From Planctomycetota bacterium (GTDB lineage: Bacteria; Planctomycetota; JACOTG01), in the NCBI GenBank assembly GCA_016178505.1, contig JACOTG010000135.1:1-49093 (forward strand): DNA of 49,093 bases, written 5' to 3'. Of the stretch, positions 18,519 through 26,671 are shown piece by piece (position 1 is the stretch's first letter; every line of letters starts with the position of its first letter). Below the pieces are notes generated by a model. It did not search any database. It saw only the letters and a program-made list of their open reading frames with translations, and was not told the origin of the DNA. Both the position numbers and the translations under genes were made by a program.

Positions 18519-21500
18519 TCAGAAGCTGAAGTCTGCGGTCAGACTCACGACGTATTCGATTCCGCGCGTGAACGAGGATCTCGTGACGTCGCTGCCGATC
18601 TCGCTCGCACGGTAAACGGTTTCGATTTTCGGGTTGGTCAGGTTCTTTCCCTGAAGTTGGAGCGTGAAGTTCTTTCCGAGCTTCTGAGCCACGCTCACAT
18701 TCAAGGTGTCGTATTCCTTCGCATAGACGCTGGGCACGAAGTTCCCGAGCGACTGTGTAGCGCCCGCAATCAACGTGTCGCCCTGTACGGTGTAGAACAG
18801 TCCAACATGTGTGTCTGTCGAAGCGAGGTCGTAAGTCACGTTGAAGTTGTATAGGTGGTCGGGCGCGTTCGTCGCATCGCGTTTTCTCAGGTGGATGCTG
18901 GTGCGCTCCTCCAAGGCGCGAGCTTCGTCATCCGGCAGAGTGACCTCGGAGTCAATGAACGTGGCATTGGCCCCCACCGACAGACCTTCGAGTCGGTCCC
19001 AGAAATGCCCTATCTTCTGCCGCACCTCGAGCTCATAGCCACTCAACTTGCCCTTCGGATAGTTCACCGGTGTCGTAAACGTGAAGTTCACGAATCGCTG
19101 CACGTACTCGATCGGGTCTTCGATGTCTTTGTAGAACCATGACGCCGACACGAGTCCGCCGTCATAGAGCGAGTAGTCGGCTCGCAAGTCGTAATTCCTC
19201 AGAGCGCTCATCTTGAGCGCCGGATTGCCGATGAAGATCGGGCCTCCGAGAAACTCCTGTTGGAGGATGGGCGTCAGCTCTTTGAACGTCTGGCGCGCGA
19301 TCGTTTCGTTGTAGCTCGCCCGCAGGGTCACCGGCTCGACCGGTTTGACCTCGACGCCGATCGAAGGCAGCACGTCGTCTTGCTTGAACGACACGTCGCT
19401 ATCGCCCGGACGCAAGTCGATGGGGCCGGTCGCTCCCGGCGGAAACCATTTCGCGTCGGGCTCGGGCTTGTTGACGATTCCGATCTTCGTCGATTCGAAT
19501 CGCGCGCCGCCGATGATCTTGACGAACGGCGCCAGCGGCAGGTCCAGCATCCCGTACTCTGCGGATATTTTCTGATCACCGTTGTAGTCGACATCGGTCG
19601 ACGCGGGCGTGATCGGGTGGTCCTGACTCGGGAAGACGTCGCTCCAAGGCTGACCGAAGCCGCTCTGATATGCGCTGTTGTCGTTGAAGTTGCTGAACGT
19701 GTCCTGATTGAATCGTCGCGTTACATGGTCGTTGAACACGCCGCTCTTTACATACCCATTGTCGCCGCTCCACTGCTCGAACGGTAGTTTCACGTTCAAG
19801 GAATATTGGTCACTATCCTCTTGGATGTCTTTGAAGATATGTTGAATGTTCCCCAGTGTGAAATTGGCGGCCGGCTTGTACGGAAACCAAATGTCGGGTG
19901 TCGAAAAGCCAGGATTGTTGGCCCTCGGATGCCATAATGCGCCGAACTGCCGCTTGTCCGGTTGATTCAGCTCGGCCGAGCTTCCGGCGACGATCCAATC
20001 CAGTTCGGGACAATGAAATTTCAAGGCGTTACCAAGGCTGCGATCGTCAAAGGGAAACTTGTGTTTCCCGTTCAGTTGCGCCGTCTCCGTCGACCGTTCG
20101 GTGTACTCGAGCGTCTCCAGGCGGATATAGGGTGCCGCAGTGATGTTGTTCAAGTTGCTTGCAGGGTCGTTGGGATCGTTCGGGTTGTAGACCGGAAAGT
20201 AGTAAGCCTTGCCTCGGGTATCGATCGCGAGAGTGGCGATGTCATCCGCAACTCGAGTGTACAGGTATGTGAATCCCACAGAATGGTTCGTGCTCTCCAC
20301 CCCTGCCGTACCCAGTCCACCCCAGCGCACGGACTGCCGGCCCTGTGTCACGTCGAACAATCCGGTCTTGAAGTCCCCTTTCGCCGGCGTGCCCTGATAA
20401 TATTGGGGTGTCATCGGCGCGCCGGGTTGCGTCACCCACCGTGAGTCGTCGATCCCATTGTCGAAGAAAGCGCTGTTGCGTTCGTAGAACAGGCTCGCAA
20501 AGCCGCCGACCTTGACGCCATTCGTCAGCTCGTGCTTTCCTCCCCCGGCAATAGACCACTTGTAGTCGGTGGGAGAGTCGCCCTGGTTGACTCCCGCCGC
20601 GCCACGCCAGCTTCGTCCGATGTTCGCGATCTGGACGTCTCGATCGCCGTCGTCGATTCCGAAGAAGTTGACGCCTCCGCCTTTGTAGGTGACGAAATCT
20701 GTTCGGCCGGAAACCTGCGTGTTGTAGCTGCTCTGAGCCTTGATCTGCAGAACGGCTTCGTCCGGGATGCTCTTCAACCGTACGTTGACGGCTCCGCCGG
20801 AAGCGTCACCTTGCTGATCCGGCGTGAACGTCTTGCTCACTTGAATGCTCTCGATCACCGCCGATGGAAAGAGGTCGAGCTGAACGGCCCGCTTGTTCTC
20901 GTCGGCGGTGGGGAGTCGCACGCCGTTCAATTGCGAGCTGACGTACCGATCCGGCAACCCGCGGACGACCGCGTACTTTCCATCTTGCACCGAAGCGCCA
21001 GACACGAGCCTCAGCGCGGCGGCCGCGTCACTGGCCGCCGCCCGGCCAATCAATTCGGAGCTGATCGAGTCCATCAACGAGGCGCTTTCCAAGCGAAGCT
21101 GCAACAGGGCCGCTTCCGTCCCAGAGCCGACTTGCAGCACGTCCTGGACGACGAACTCGTCCAAGTCCGTGAACTCGCCGAATAGTGAGGCGTCGACGTC
21201 GGTTAGTTGCCCGGCCGACACCACGATGTCGGCTTTGACTTGCCGGACATATCCTTCCTTCGACACGACGACCGTGTACTTACCCGGAGGCACCTGGTTT
21301 AGGATGAAGATCCCTTCATCCCCCGTCGTTGCGGTCTGCTTGGTCTCGACGATCGTGACCTTTGCCGCCACCAGAGGAACATTGAAGTCCTTGTCGTAGA
21401 CAACGCCTCGAATCGAGCCCGTCTGTGACTGCGCGGCGCCGACGGCGCTGAACCAGAAGGCGAATGCGAACGCGATCCACCGAGGGACCCTTCCCTTCAT
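18519..21500 (-). CDS. TonB-dependent outer-membrane receptor
   Basis: The start at 21500 (MKGRVPRWIAFAFAFWFSAV) gives a signal peptide and a 4-nt overlap with the upstream stop; total 993 residues. An N-terminal carboxypeptidase-regulatory-like domain (about 28-105: GVVYDKDFNVPLVAAKVTIV) is followed by the plug (about 130-260: GRAAASDAAAALRLVSGASV, VVRGLPDRYVSSQLNGVRLP, DQQGDASGGAVNVRLK) and a 22-strand barrel ending in VVSLTADFSF with terminal Phe. No STN signalling domain is visible. It imports a large or scarce ligand, unknown here, using TonB energy. It lies 42 nt upstream of the DUF3450 gene in the same transcript. Confidence 0.93.
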   Translation of the reverse strand: MKGRVPRWIAFAFAFWFSAVGAAQSQTGSIRGVVYDKDFNVPLVAAKVTIVETKQTATTGDEGIFILNQVPPGKYTVVVSKEGYVRQVKADIVVSAGQLTDVDASLFGEFTDLDEFVVQDVLQVGSGTEAALLQLRLESASLMDSISSELIGRAAASDAAAALRLVSGASVQDGKYAVVRGLPDRYVSSQLNGVRLPTADENKRAVQLDLFPSAVIESIQVSKTFTPDQQGDASGGAVNVRLKSIPDEAVLQIKAQSSYNTQVSGRTDFVTYKGGGVNFFGIDDGDRDVQIANIGRSWRGAAGVNQGDSPTDYKWSIAGGGKHELTNGVKVGGFASLFYERNSAFFDNGIDDSRWVTQPGAPMTPQYYQGTPAKGDFKTGLFDVTQGRQSVRWGGLGTAGVESTNHSVGFTYLYTRVADDIATLAIDTRGKAYYFPVYNPNDPNDPASNLNNITAAPYIRLETLEYTERSTETAQLNGKHKFPFDDRSLGNALKFHCPELDWIVAGSSAELNQPDKRQFGALWHPRANNPGFSTPDIWFPYKPAANFTLGNIQHIFKDIQEDSDQYSLNVKLPFEQWSGDNGYVKSGVFNDHVTRRFNQDTFSNFNDNSAYQSGFGQPWSDVFPSQDHPITPASTDVDYNGDQKISAEYGMLDLPLAPFVKIIGGARFESTKIGIVNKPEPDAKWFPPGATGPIDLRPGDSDVSFKQDDVLPSIGVEVKPVEPVTLRASYNETIARQTFKELTPILQQEFLGGPIFIGNPALKMSALRNYDLRADYSLYDGGLVSASWFYKDIEDPIEYVQRFVNFTFTTPVNYPKGKLSGYELEVRQKIGHFWDRLEGLSVGANATFIDSEVTLPDDEARALEERTSIHLRKRDATNAPDHLYNFNVTYDLASTDTHVGLFYTVQGDTLIAGATQSLGNFVPSVYAKEYDTLNVSVAQKLGKNFTLQLQGKNLTNPKIETVYRASEIGSDVTRSSFTRGIEYVVSLTADFSF

Positions 21501-22789
21501 CGACTTTGGCTCAAGCCGTCGCAGATCTCGCGCATGCGAAGTTTGAGACTTCCGTAGGGTTCGACGCCGTGCAATGCCATCGAACAGCAAGTAGCCGTCA
21601 GGTCGTTCGTCCGCGGAATGTGGTTCGGGTTGTCGGCTCCCTCGTCGACCGCACGCGCGTACACGTTCAACGCCGTCCCCTCGTCACCGATGACTTGGTA
21701 CGCTTCGGCGATGGGCCGCAGCACCCCCGCGCGAAGCAAGTTCGGCATCTTCTCGTGTTCCGATTCGAACATCGCGACAGCCGCATCCAGCTCGCGCCGG
21801 GCACTACTGGCGTCGCCGGCGCGATAGCGGAGAACGGCCTGGCGAGCCAACAGAGGGATGCGGTCCTCCGGCGCCCATCTCCCGCCATCCAGAGTGGCCC
21901 GAGCGTCCTTCAACAACTCGAATGCCATCGCTGTGTCTCGGTGCTCCGCGGCGATCTCCGATAGATTCATCAGAGTCTCTACTCGAATGAGGGTGGGCAG
22001 ACTCGTGAACGAGGCCTTGATCCGGGTCTCCATCCGAGAGCGGCGCTCGGCGTCGTCGTAGAACCTTCCGAATAGTTGGACGCACGTCTCGAGCGTGTTC
22101 CTCAATCGATCCGAGTTGCCGGACTTTGCGCACACGTCGAGGGTCTCGATCAGTCGATCGAACGTCTCAGAAGTCGCCACCGCTGTCGTCGCGGCGTCCA
22201 CTTTCCCGAACTCCGAATCGACGACTCCAGCTGCCCATTCCGCGGCATTGCTCGTCTGCCCGAGTACGGCGAGCGTTCGCGCGATTCTTACTTTGATCTC
22301 GTCGATCTCCCAGTCTTGAGAGTCCTCGTTCTTGGACGCGCTGTTCGCAATGTCGCGCGCAATCTCCATGTGACGTTTCGCGTCCGCAGAGTCGCCGTGC
22401 CGAGCGCAATAGAACGCGAAGTCCGCGTGGCATGCTCCCCGACGCCAGTTGGCAATTCTCTCCGCGTATCTGAGCGCACGATCCGGTTGATCCAACTGGA
22501 AACATGCCTCGACGATCGTTTCCTGCAATCGTGCGCGATCTTTGATGAACGGGGTATCCGGGAGCGCGGATGCCGTCTCGTACGCCAGGTCCAGCAACTC
22601 GGTCCGATAGGCTTCGAGCGGCTTGTCGGCTATCGAACGGTCAGACGAGCCAAGCACGATGGGCTCGCTCTCCGTGACGGAGGCCACTGCATTCCGAGAA
22701 TGGGAATGGGCCGTCATTCGCGACAACACCACAGCTCCAACCAGCACGCACGTACCCGCCAGTAGCCATGACTTCGATCCGGAGTTCAT
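21497..22789 (-). CDS. Membrane-anchored TPR-like helical-repeat protein
   Basis: This 430-residue protein has one N-terminal membrane segment (SWLLAGTCVLVGAVVLSRM) and a long all-helical body with TPR-like pairs, such as LDQPDRALRYAERIANWRRG, HGDSADAKRHMEIARDIANS and GEGTALNVYARAV-type units near the end (DEGTALNVYARAVDEG). The last codon overlaps the receptor start (ATGA), so it is translationally coupled to the receptor. I do not recognise a named family. Given the coupling, it may assist assembly or regulation of the TonB complex from the periplasmic face. Confidence 0.75.
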   Translation of the reverse strand: MNSGSKSWLLAGTCVLVGAVVLSRMTAHSHSRNAVASVTESEPIVLGSSDRSIADKPLEAYRTELLDLAYETASALPDTPFIKDRARLQETIVEACFQLDQPDRALRYAERIANWRRGACHADFAFYCARHGDSADAKRHMEIARDIANSASKNEDSQDWEIDEIKVRIARTLAVLGQTSNAAEWAAGVVDSEFGKVDAATTAVATSETFDRLIETLDVCAKSGNSDRLRNTLETCVQLFGRFYDDAERRSRMETRIKASFTSLPTLIRVETLMNLSEIAAEHRDTAMAFELLKDARATLDGGRWAPEDRIPLLARQAVLRYRAGDASSARRELDAAVAMFESEHEKMPNLLRAGVLRPIAEAYQVIGDEGTALNVYARAVDEGADNPNHIPRTNDLTATCCSMALHGVEPYGSLKLRMREICDGLSQSR

Positions 22790-22903
22790 TCGGATTCCTT
22801 TGAGTCCTGAGGCCGCCCGACTCGTTCCGAAGCGCGGGCCGGCCGCCCCTTCGGCGCACGCCGGCCCGCGAGATTTGTGAAGATCGTGCGATGCACGGAG
22901 TCG

Positions 22904-24946
22904 CTACTGCGAAACCACCACGATGCCGTTGGTCACACCGGCCTGGCCGTTCGGCGCGCCGGCGTCGAGCTGAATTCCCTGGAAGAAGAACGTGCCGGTC
23001 CGATGGAGGCCCGTCGGCAGGTTGAGGAGCGTGTACGGCGCCGGCTGCGTCGGCGGGCCGGGCCAGTTCTCGACGCCCAGGAGATTCGTGCGTCCGATGT
23101 TGTTCGCCTTTTGCGAGCGTGGCTGCGGGTTGTTGTGCGAGGTGAGCGGCGTTGGGAAGCACGACGTCCCGAGCCCTTGGGGGTTGACGGTGTCGGTGCT
23201 GCCGTTTGGGGCGCCGATCCAGACGTACAACGCGTAGCGTCCGCTGCCTCCTGCGGGCGGCTTGACGATGCTGAGGTTGAAGGCCGAGTTCTGGCTGAGG
23301 GTCACCGTGCGATCGTCGTCGCCGACCGTCCCGTTGATGGTGAGAACGTCTGTCACGGCGCCGCGACCGCCGTTGAGGTTCCCCTGCCGGCAGCAGTCCG
23401 TCGGACGAGAGATCCCGTAGGCGTACGCGGCCGTCCACGGGCAAAGCCAGTTCGTGCGTGAATCGAACGCGCCGCGAAACGTCGCGCTCGTCGTGAAGAA
23501 GCCGTCGTTCGGCGGCGTGTCGCCGATCGTAAGAGCATCGTTGGCTGCGCGTGGATCGAGCGACGTCACCGGAAGGACGTGATAACCGCTCGAAAGTCCC
23601 GGATCGCCGGCGCGAGTGATCGACTTGATCGGCGAAACCGCGGCGAGGATGTTGTTGTTCGCCACGTCGAACACGCCGACTTGCGTTGCCTCCGTGTAAG
23701 CAGACGCGTTCAGGTTGTTGAAGAAGACGCTGCTGGTGATCGAGGCGAGCTTGCCCGACGACTGCGCTTGATACGTCGAGGCCGGGGCCATGCACGCGTT
23801 GACGGACGAAGTGACCGAGTAGTCAGTGTCCCAAATGTCCGGGCCGTTCGGATCGAAGAAGGGCAGCGTGCCGTTGAGGCCATAGCCCACGGAGCCGCAG
23901 CCATTGTCACCGTCGGCATTGTCGTTGTGGACCAGCTCGAGACCCAGATCCATCCAAATGCAGTTGTGGAACTGTGTGCGGTCGCCGTCACGCCAGGCAC
24001 TTCCCCGTCGCGCGCTGAGCGGGTTGCCGATGGCAGTGAAGTTCCAGATCGAGTTGGTCGAAACAGGCTGGTAATCGGCGCACTCGGCACCGTCCATCTC
24101 GAAGCAGTTGTCGCTCCCCCCGGAACCGCGCGCCGCGTCGCAGCTATAGCCCTGAACGATGAGGCCGAACTGGGCCTTCCCGCGCCAGCCTTGGTCGAAG
24201 TCGAAGCTGTCGTCGCCAGCGTTCCAGATGCTCACGTATTTGTAGTTGACGGTCCCGCCCCACGTCTCGATCCCGTCGTCGACCGGGCACATGATGTCGA
24301 CATGATGAACGGTCGTGCCGCGTCCCACGCCGCCCATCGACAATCCGTTGAGTTCATTGCCGAGGCCGACGACACGTCCGGTATAGCGCAGCGAGACGTA
24401 CTTGATGGTGCCGCTATCGTCGTTGTCGTCGCCGCCGCCATACGACGTCTTGAGCGTGTTTGGATCCGTGAGGCCTTCCATCGTCGCGAAGTTGTTGGCG
24501 TTGCAGTCGTGCGTATTGGCGGGCACTGCGTTTTCAGAGATGTAGGCCCGACCCATCACGGTGAGATTGCCCCACTCGCTGCACGTGTGGCGCAGCGTAC
24601 CGGTCCGCGGGTCACCGTTGACCCACGTTGCCACGTCGGCAGTCGACGTGAAAATCACCGGCTTGTCGACCGTTCCCAGGGCGAAGATCTTCGATCCTCG
24701 CGTCACGGCGATGCTACCGGCGCCGTTCGGCGTGGGCGTGGTCGCGATGACGGTGCCGGCCTCGATCGTGAGGGCCGCGCCGTCGGTGACGTAGATCTGA
24801 TTGTCCAGGTTGTAAGTGTTGTTCGAAGTCCACGTGGTGTCGGTCGTGATGTCGGCATTCACATGGATCTCGGCAGCGCTCGCGGCACGGGCGGTCGCGA
24901 GACCGATCGCCACGGCCATCGCCGTCCCCTTCATCATCGGTTTCAC
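22904..24946 (-). CDS. Exported beta-helix-like surface protein with shared C-terminal domain
   Basis: A GTG start at 24946 with GAGGAG 8 nt upstream gives 680 residues; a signal peptide ends near ARAASAAEIHV. Residues about 25-530 resemble proteins that I recall next to DUF3450/TonB genes in proteobacteria: GNLTVMGRAYISEN, GTIKYVSLRYTGRVVG, GVGRGTTVHHVDIMCPVDDG and DDSFDFDQGWRGKAQFGL suggest parallel beta-helix turns with Asp-rich loops. Residues about 535-680 are a separate beta domain also found at the C-termini of the genes at 28192 and 44266 (YVWIGAPNGST, GLGTSCFPTPL, FFFQGIQLD, GVTNGIVVV). It likely sits at the cell surface and may help capture the receptor's ligand. It is the first gene of the TonB locus, 114 nt before the next. 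Confidence 0.75.
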   Translation of the reverse strand: MKPMMKGTAMAVAIGLATARAASAAEIHVNADITTDTTWTSNNTYNLDNQIYVTDGAALTIEAGTVIATTPTPNGAGSIAVTRGSKIFALGTVDKPVIFTSTADVATWVNGDPRTGTLRHTCSEWGNLTVMGRAYISENAVPANTHDCNANNFATMEGLTDPNTLKTSYGGGDDNDDSGTIKYVSLRYTGRVVGLGNELNGLSMGGVGRGTTVHHVDIMCPVDDGIETWGGTVNYKYVSIWNAGDDSFDFDQGWRGKAQFGLIVQGYSCDAARGSGGSDNCFEMDGAECADYQPVSTNSIWNFTAIGNPLSARRGSAWRDGDRTQFHNCIWMDLGLELVHNDNADGDNGCGSVGYGLNGTLPFFDPNGPDIWDTDYSVTSSVNACMAPASTYQAQSSGKLASITSSVFFNNLNASAYTEATQVGVFDVANNNILAAVSPIKSITRAGDPGLSSGYHVLPVTSLDPRAANDALTIGDTPPNDGFFTTSATFRGAFDSRTNWLCPWTAAYAYGISRPTDCCRQGNLNGGRGAVTDVLTINGTVGDDDRTVTLSQNSAFNLSIVKPPAGGSGRYALYVWIGAPNGSTDTVNPQGLGTSCFPTPLTSHNNPQPRSQKANNIGRTNLLGVENWPGPPTQPAPYTLLNLPTGLHRTGTFFFQGIQLDAGAPNGQAGVTNGIVVVSQ

Positions 24947-25333
24947 GGGCTCATCTCCTCGAAAAGCGATTCACTTCTCGGAGCTCAAAGGAGCCGCCCT
25001 CCTTCGAAGTCGCTCCGTTATGGCTGCGGCATGCTAGGCGCGCCGTGTTAAGTGAGCGTAAGGAGCGATCGATATTGCCGTAAAACTGCGCTTCGGATTC
25101 CGGGGGACACGAAGCTCGAGAGTGATGCGTGTCGAGACGCCCGTCGCTTGCAGAACTTCACGCGAGGCGTCTTCGGATGGCGAGCAATCGTGCGTGGCAC
25201 GCGAGACGTCAGCGAGGCAGGCGACAAGGAAGCAGAGAGAGTCGGGGACGTGAGCCGCTACGTGACGAGACGCTTCGTGGGATCCCGTCGTGTCATCGCC
25301 GCGGTCCACGTGCGTCGAACCGTGGCGTCGGCT
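24947..25333. other. Leader region of the TonB locus
   Basis: There are 387 bases between the beta-helix gene start and the zinc-ribbon gene end. A small hairpin, AAGGAG / CTCCTT with a 5-nt loop (24987-25003), lies in the probable 5' untranslated leader of the TonB locus about 41 nt before its start codon. No convincing -35/-10 pair and no coding sequence were identified. Confidence 0.3.
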
Positions 25334-25561
25334 CTAGCCGCCCGGTGTCGCGGGATTTCCCCGATCGGCGTGACCGCGCTTCATGTACCAGACGCGGCTC
25401 CCGTCCCAACAGTAGATGAGCTCGTCGCAGACTTCGCATCGGAGCTCTCCGGGATCGCGCGACGCTCGCTTCTCGGACCACACCATGTAGGCGGTGCCGC
25501 ACGAGCAGGTGAACGGCTTCGAGAGACTCGAGTATCCCCAGGTGAGAGGGTCGATGAGCAT
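25334..25561 (-). CDS. Small zinc-ribbon protein
   Basis: This 75-residue protein contains a C-x-C ... C-x-x-C arrangement: FTCSCGTAYMVWSEKRASRD then LRCEVCDELIYCWDGSRVWY. The same layout (CSCG near the start, then CEVCG..W.GSR) is familiar from short zinc-ribbon proteins scattered through proteobacterial genomes and mobile regions. The four cysteines probably bind zinc. Function is unknown, with nucleic-acid or protein binding being the usual guess. It is downstream of the HTH/AT-hook gene on the same strand. Confidence 0.65.
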   Translation of the reverse strand: MLIDPLTWGYSSLSKPFTCSCGTAYMVWSEKRASRDPGELRCEVCDELIYCWDGSRVWYMKRGHADRGNPATPGG

Positions 25562-25585
25562 GAAGAGGAGTTCGGCTCTGGGACT

Positions 25586-25825
25586 TCAGATGCTTGAGCG
25601 ATTCCAGAGGCGAGCCAACATTGCTCGTCTCTCGATGGAGTACTCCGGCGTGACACGAGCCACTTCGTCCATGCAGGAAGCCGGGCCGCCGTCCGTGCTT
25701 CGGTGTAAATGACGGCCGATCTCGCCCAATGCCTCGAGATTCAACTCAATCCGGAATCGCCCAGTTGTCGATCCGCAAGCGACGAATCCCGTCGCACTGA
25801 GGAGCGCGATCACCCACGGTACCAA
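25586..25825 (-). CDS. Putative small lipoprotein
   Basis: This frame encodes about 79 residues with a hydrophobic start and a Cys (VPWVIALLSATGFVACGSTT) resembling a lipoprotein signal, followed by FRIELNLEALGEIGRHLH and a Cys-containing tail. The only start available is TTG, and no clear ribosome site is seen, so it could also be a decayed gene. It lies between the HTH/AT-hook gene and the zinc-ribbon gene on the same strand. A perfect palindrome, CGGTTCGAACCG (25828-25839), lies just upstream. Confidence 0.4.
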   Translation of the reverse strand: MVPWVIALLSATGFVACGSTTGRFRIELNLEALGEIGRHLHRSTDGGPASCMDEVARVTPEYSIERRAMLARLWNRSSI

Positions 25826-25859
25826 CGGCGGTTCGAACCGTTCGCTCGAGGTGAATCGG

Positions 25860-26414
25860 TCAGCTCAGCTGCGCAAGCAGATCGAGCGCCTTCCGTGCAG
25901 CGCCAACGCCGCCGACTCGGTTCGCGAAGTTCTTCGCCTCGACGAGATCCTCGGCGCGAAGAAATCCGCTTTTCGGAGCACTTGGCGGTCGACCTACCGG
26001 TCGTCCGGAGGGCCTGCGTGCGGGGCGCCCCGCCTTTCTTCCAGATCTCGCCTTCTTCGAGTACTTGATCGCGCCGACGAGGGAATCCGTGACCACGATC
26101 CCCTTCGCTTTGAGTGCGGCCTTGATGTCGCGCGGACTGGCACCTGGGTTCTGACTCAGATATTGACGTATCGCTTCGCTTCGGTTCACACCGCCCTTGG
26201 GTCTGCCGGCGCGCTTTCCGACGGCCTTCGTCGCGCTCTTTGGTTTGGCGTATCGGATGGCATTCGCCAGGCTGAGTGAAATCGTGATGCCCTTCGCCTT
26301 CAGCGCAGACACGACGGCTTTCGGGCTTGATCCGGGATTCTCCGCCAAGTAGTCGCGAACGGCTTGGCTTCGATTCAATTTGCCCTTCGGTGCGGGTTTG
26401 GACTTCGTTGGCAT
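25860..26414 (-). CDS. Duplicated-HTH, AT-hook-type DNA-binding protein (family copy 1)
   Basis: The start at 26414 is fixed by GAGGGAGG 4 nt upstream, giving 184 residues. Two copies of a helical unit lie at about 13-55 (NRSQAVRDYLAENPGSSPKA, LKAKGITISLSLANAIRYAK) and 72-115 (NRSEAIRQYLSQNPGASPRD, LKAKGIVVTDSLVGAIKYSK). Each is followed by basic Gly-Arg-Pro linkers (KRAGRPKGG; KAGRPARRPSGRPVGRPP) that look like AT-hooks. A conserved tail, FLRAEDLVEAKNFANRVGGV then GAARKALDLLAQL, closes the protein. The architecture suggests a nucleoid-associated or regulatory DNA-binding protein. A paralog is at 38075 and decayed tails are at 36241 and 37224. The family is common but unnamed in Planctomycetota as far as I recall. 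Confidence 0.75.
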   Translation of the reverse strand: MPTKSKPAPKGKLNRSQAVRDYLAENPGSSPKAVVSALKAKGITISLSLANAIRYAKPKSATKAVGKRAGRPKGGVNRSEAIRQYLSQNPGASPRDIKAALKAKGIVVTDSLVGAIKYSKKARSGRKAGRPARRPSGRPVGRPPSAPKSGFLRAEDLVEAKNFANRVGGVGAARKALDLLAQLS

Positions 26415-26481
26415 GTTGCCTCCCTCTTCGATAGTAGGAAATGTGGCGTCGGCTCCAGGTACCCCGATCCGCTCGCGAGAG

Positions 26482-26510
26482 AACATAGTAATAGTCATTG
26501 AGATTGTAAA
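26482..26510 (-). promoter_or_regulatory. Predicted sigma70-type promoter of HTH/AT-hook copy 1
   Basis: On the minus strand TTTACA (26505-26510) and TATGTT (26482-26487) are separated by 17 nt and lie about 68 nt before the start codon. The block CTTTACAATC recurs at the same relative place before the paralog at 38425, which supports function. Confidence 0.55.
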
Positions 26511-26671
26511 GGTTGTGATTCGGCTCTTGCTGGTCTGGAGACGAGGGGGCCGCTCGGTTCGTAACTCGAGATTGGGCGTTTACCGGCGAAATACTGTCAA
26601 CGCGCGAGGCTGCACCCCTTCGTCGGCGATTTCCTGGGGATCAACGGCGCGACCCGCGTGCGAAGAGGCCG

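Noticed and set aside
25828-25839. Palindrome CGGTTCGAACCG
   Set aside because: It is perfect but only 12 bp, single, and lies inside the tail of a gene cluster without a promoter context; expected by chance in GC-rich DNA.
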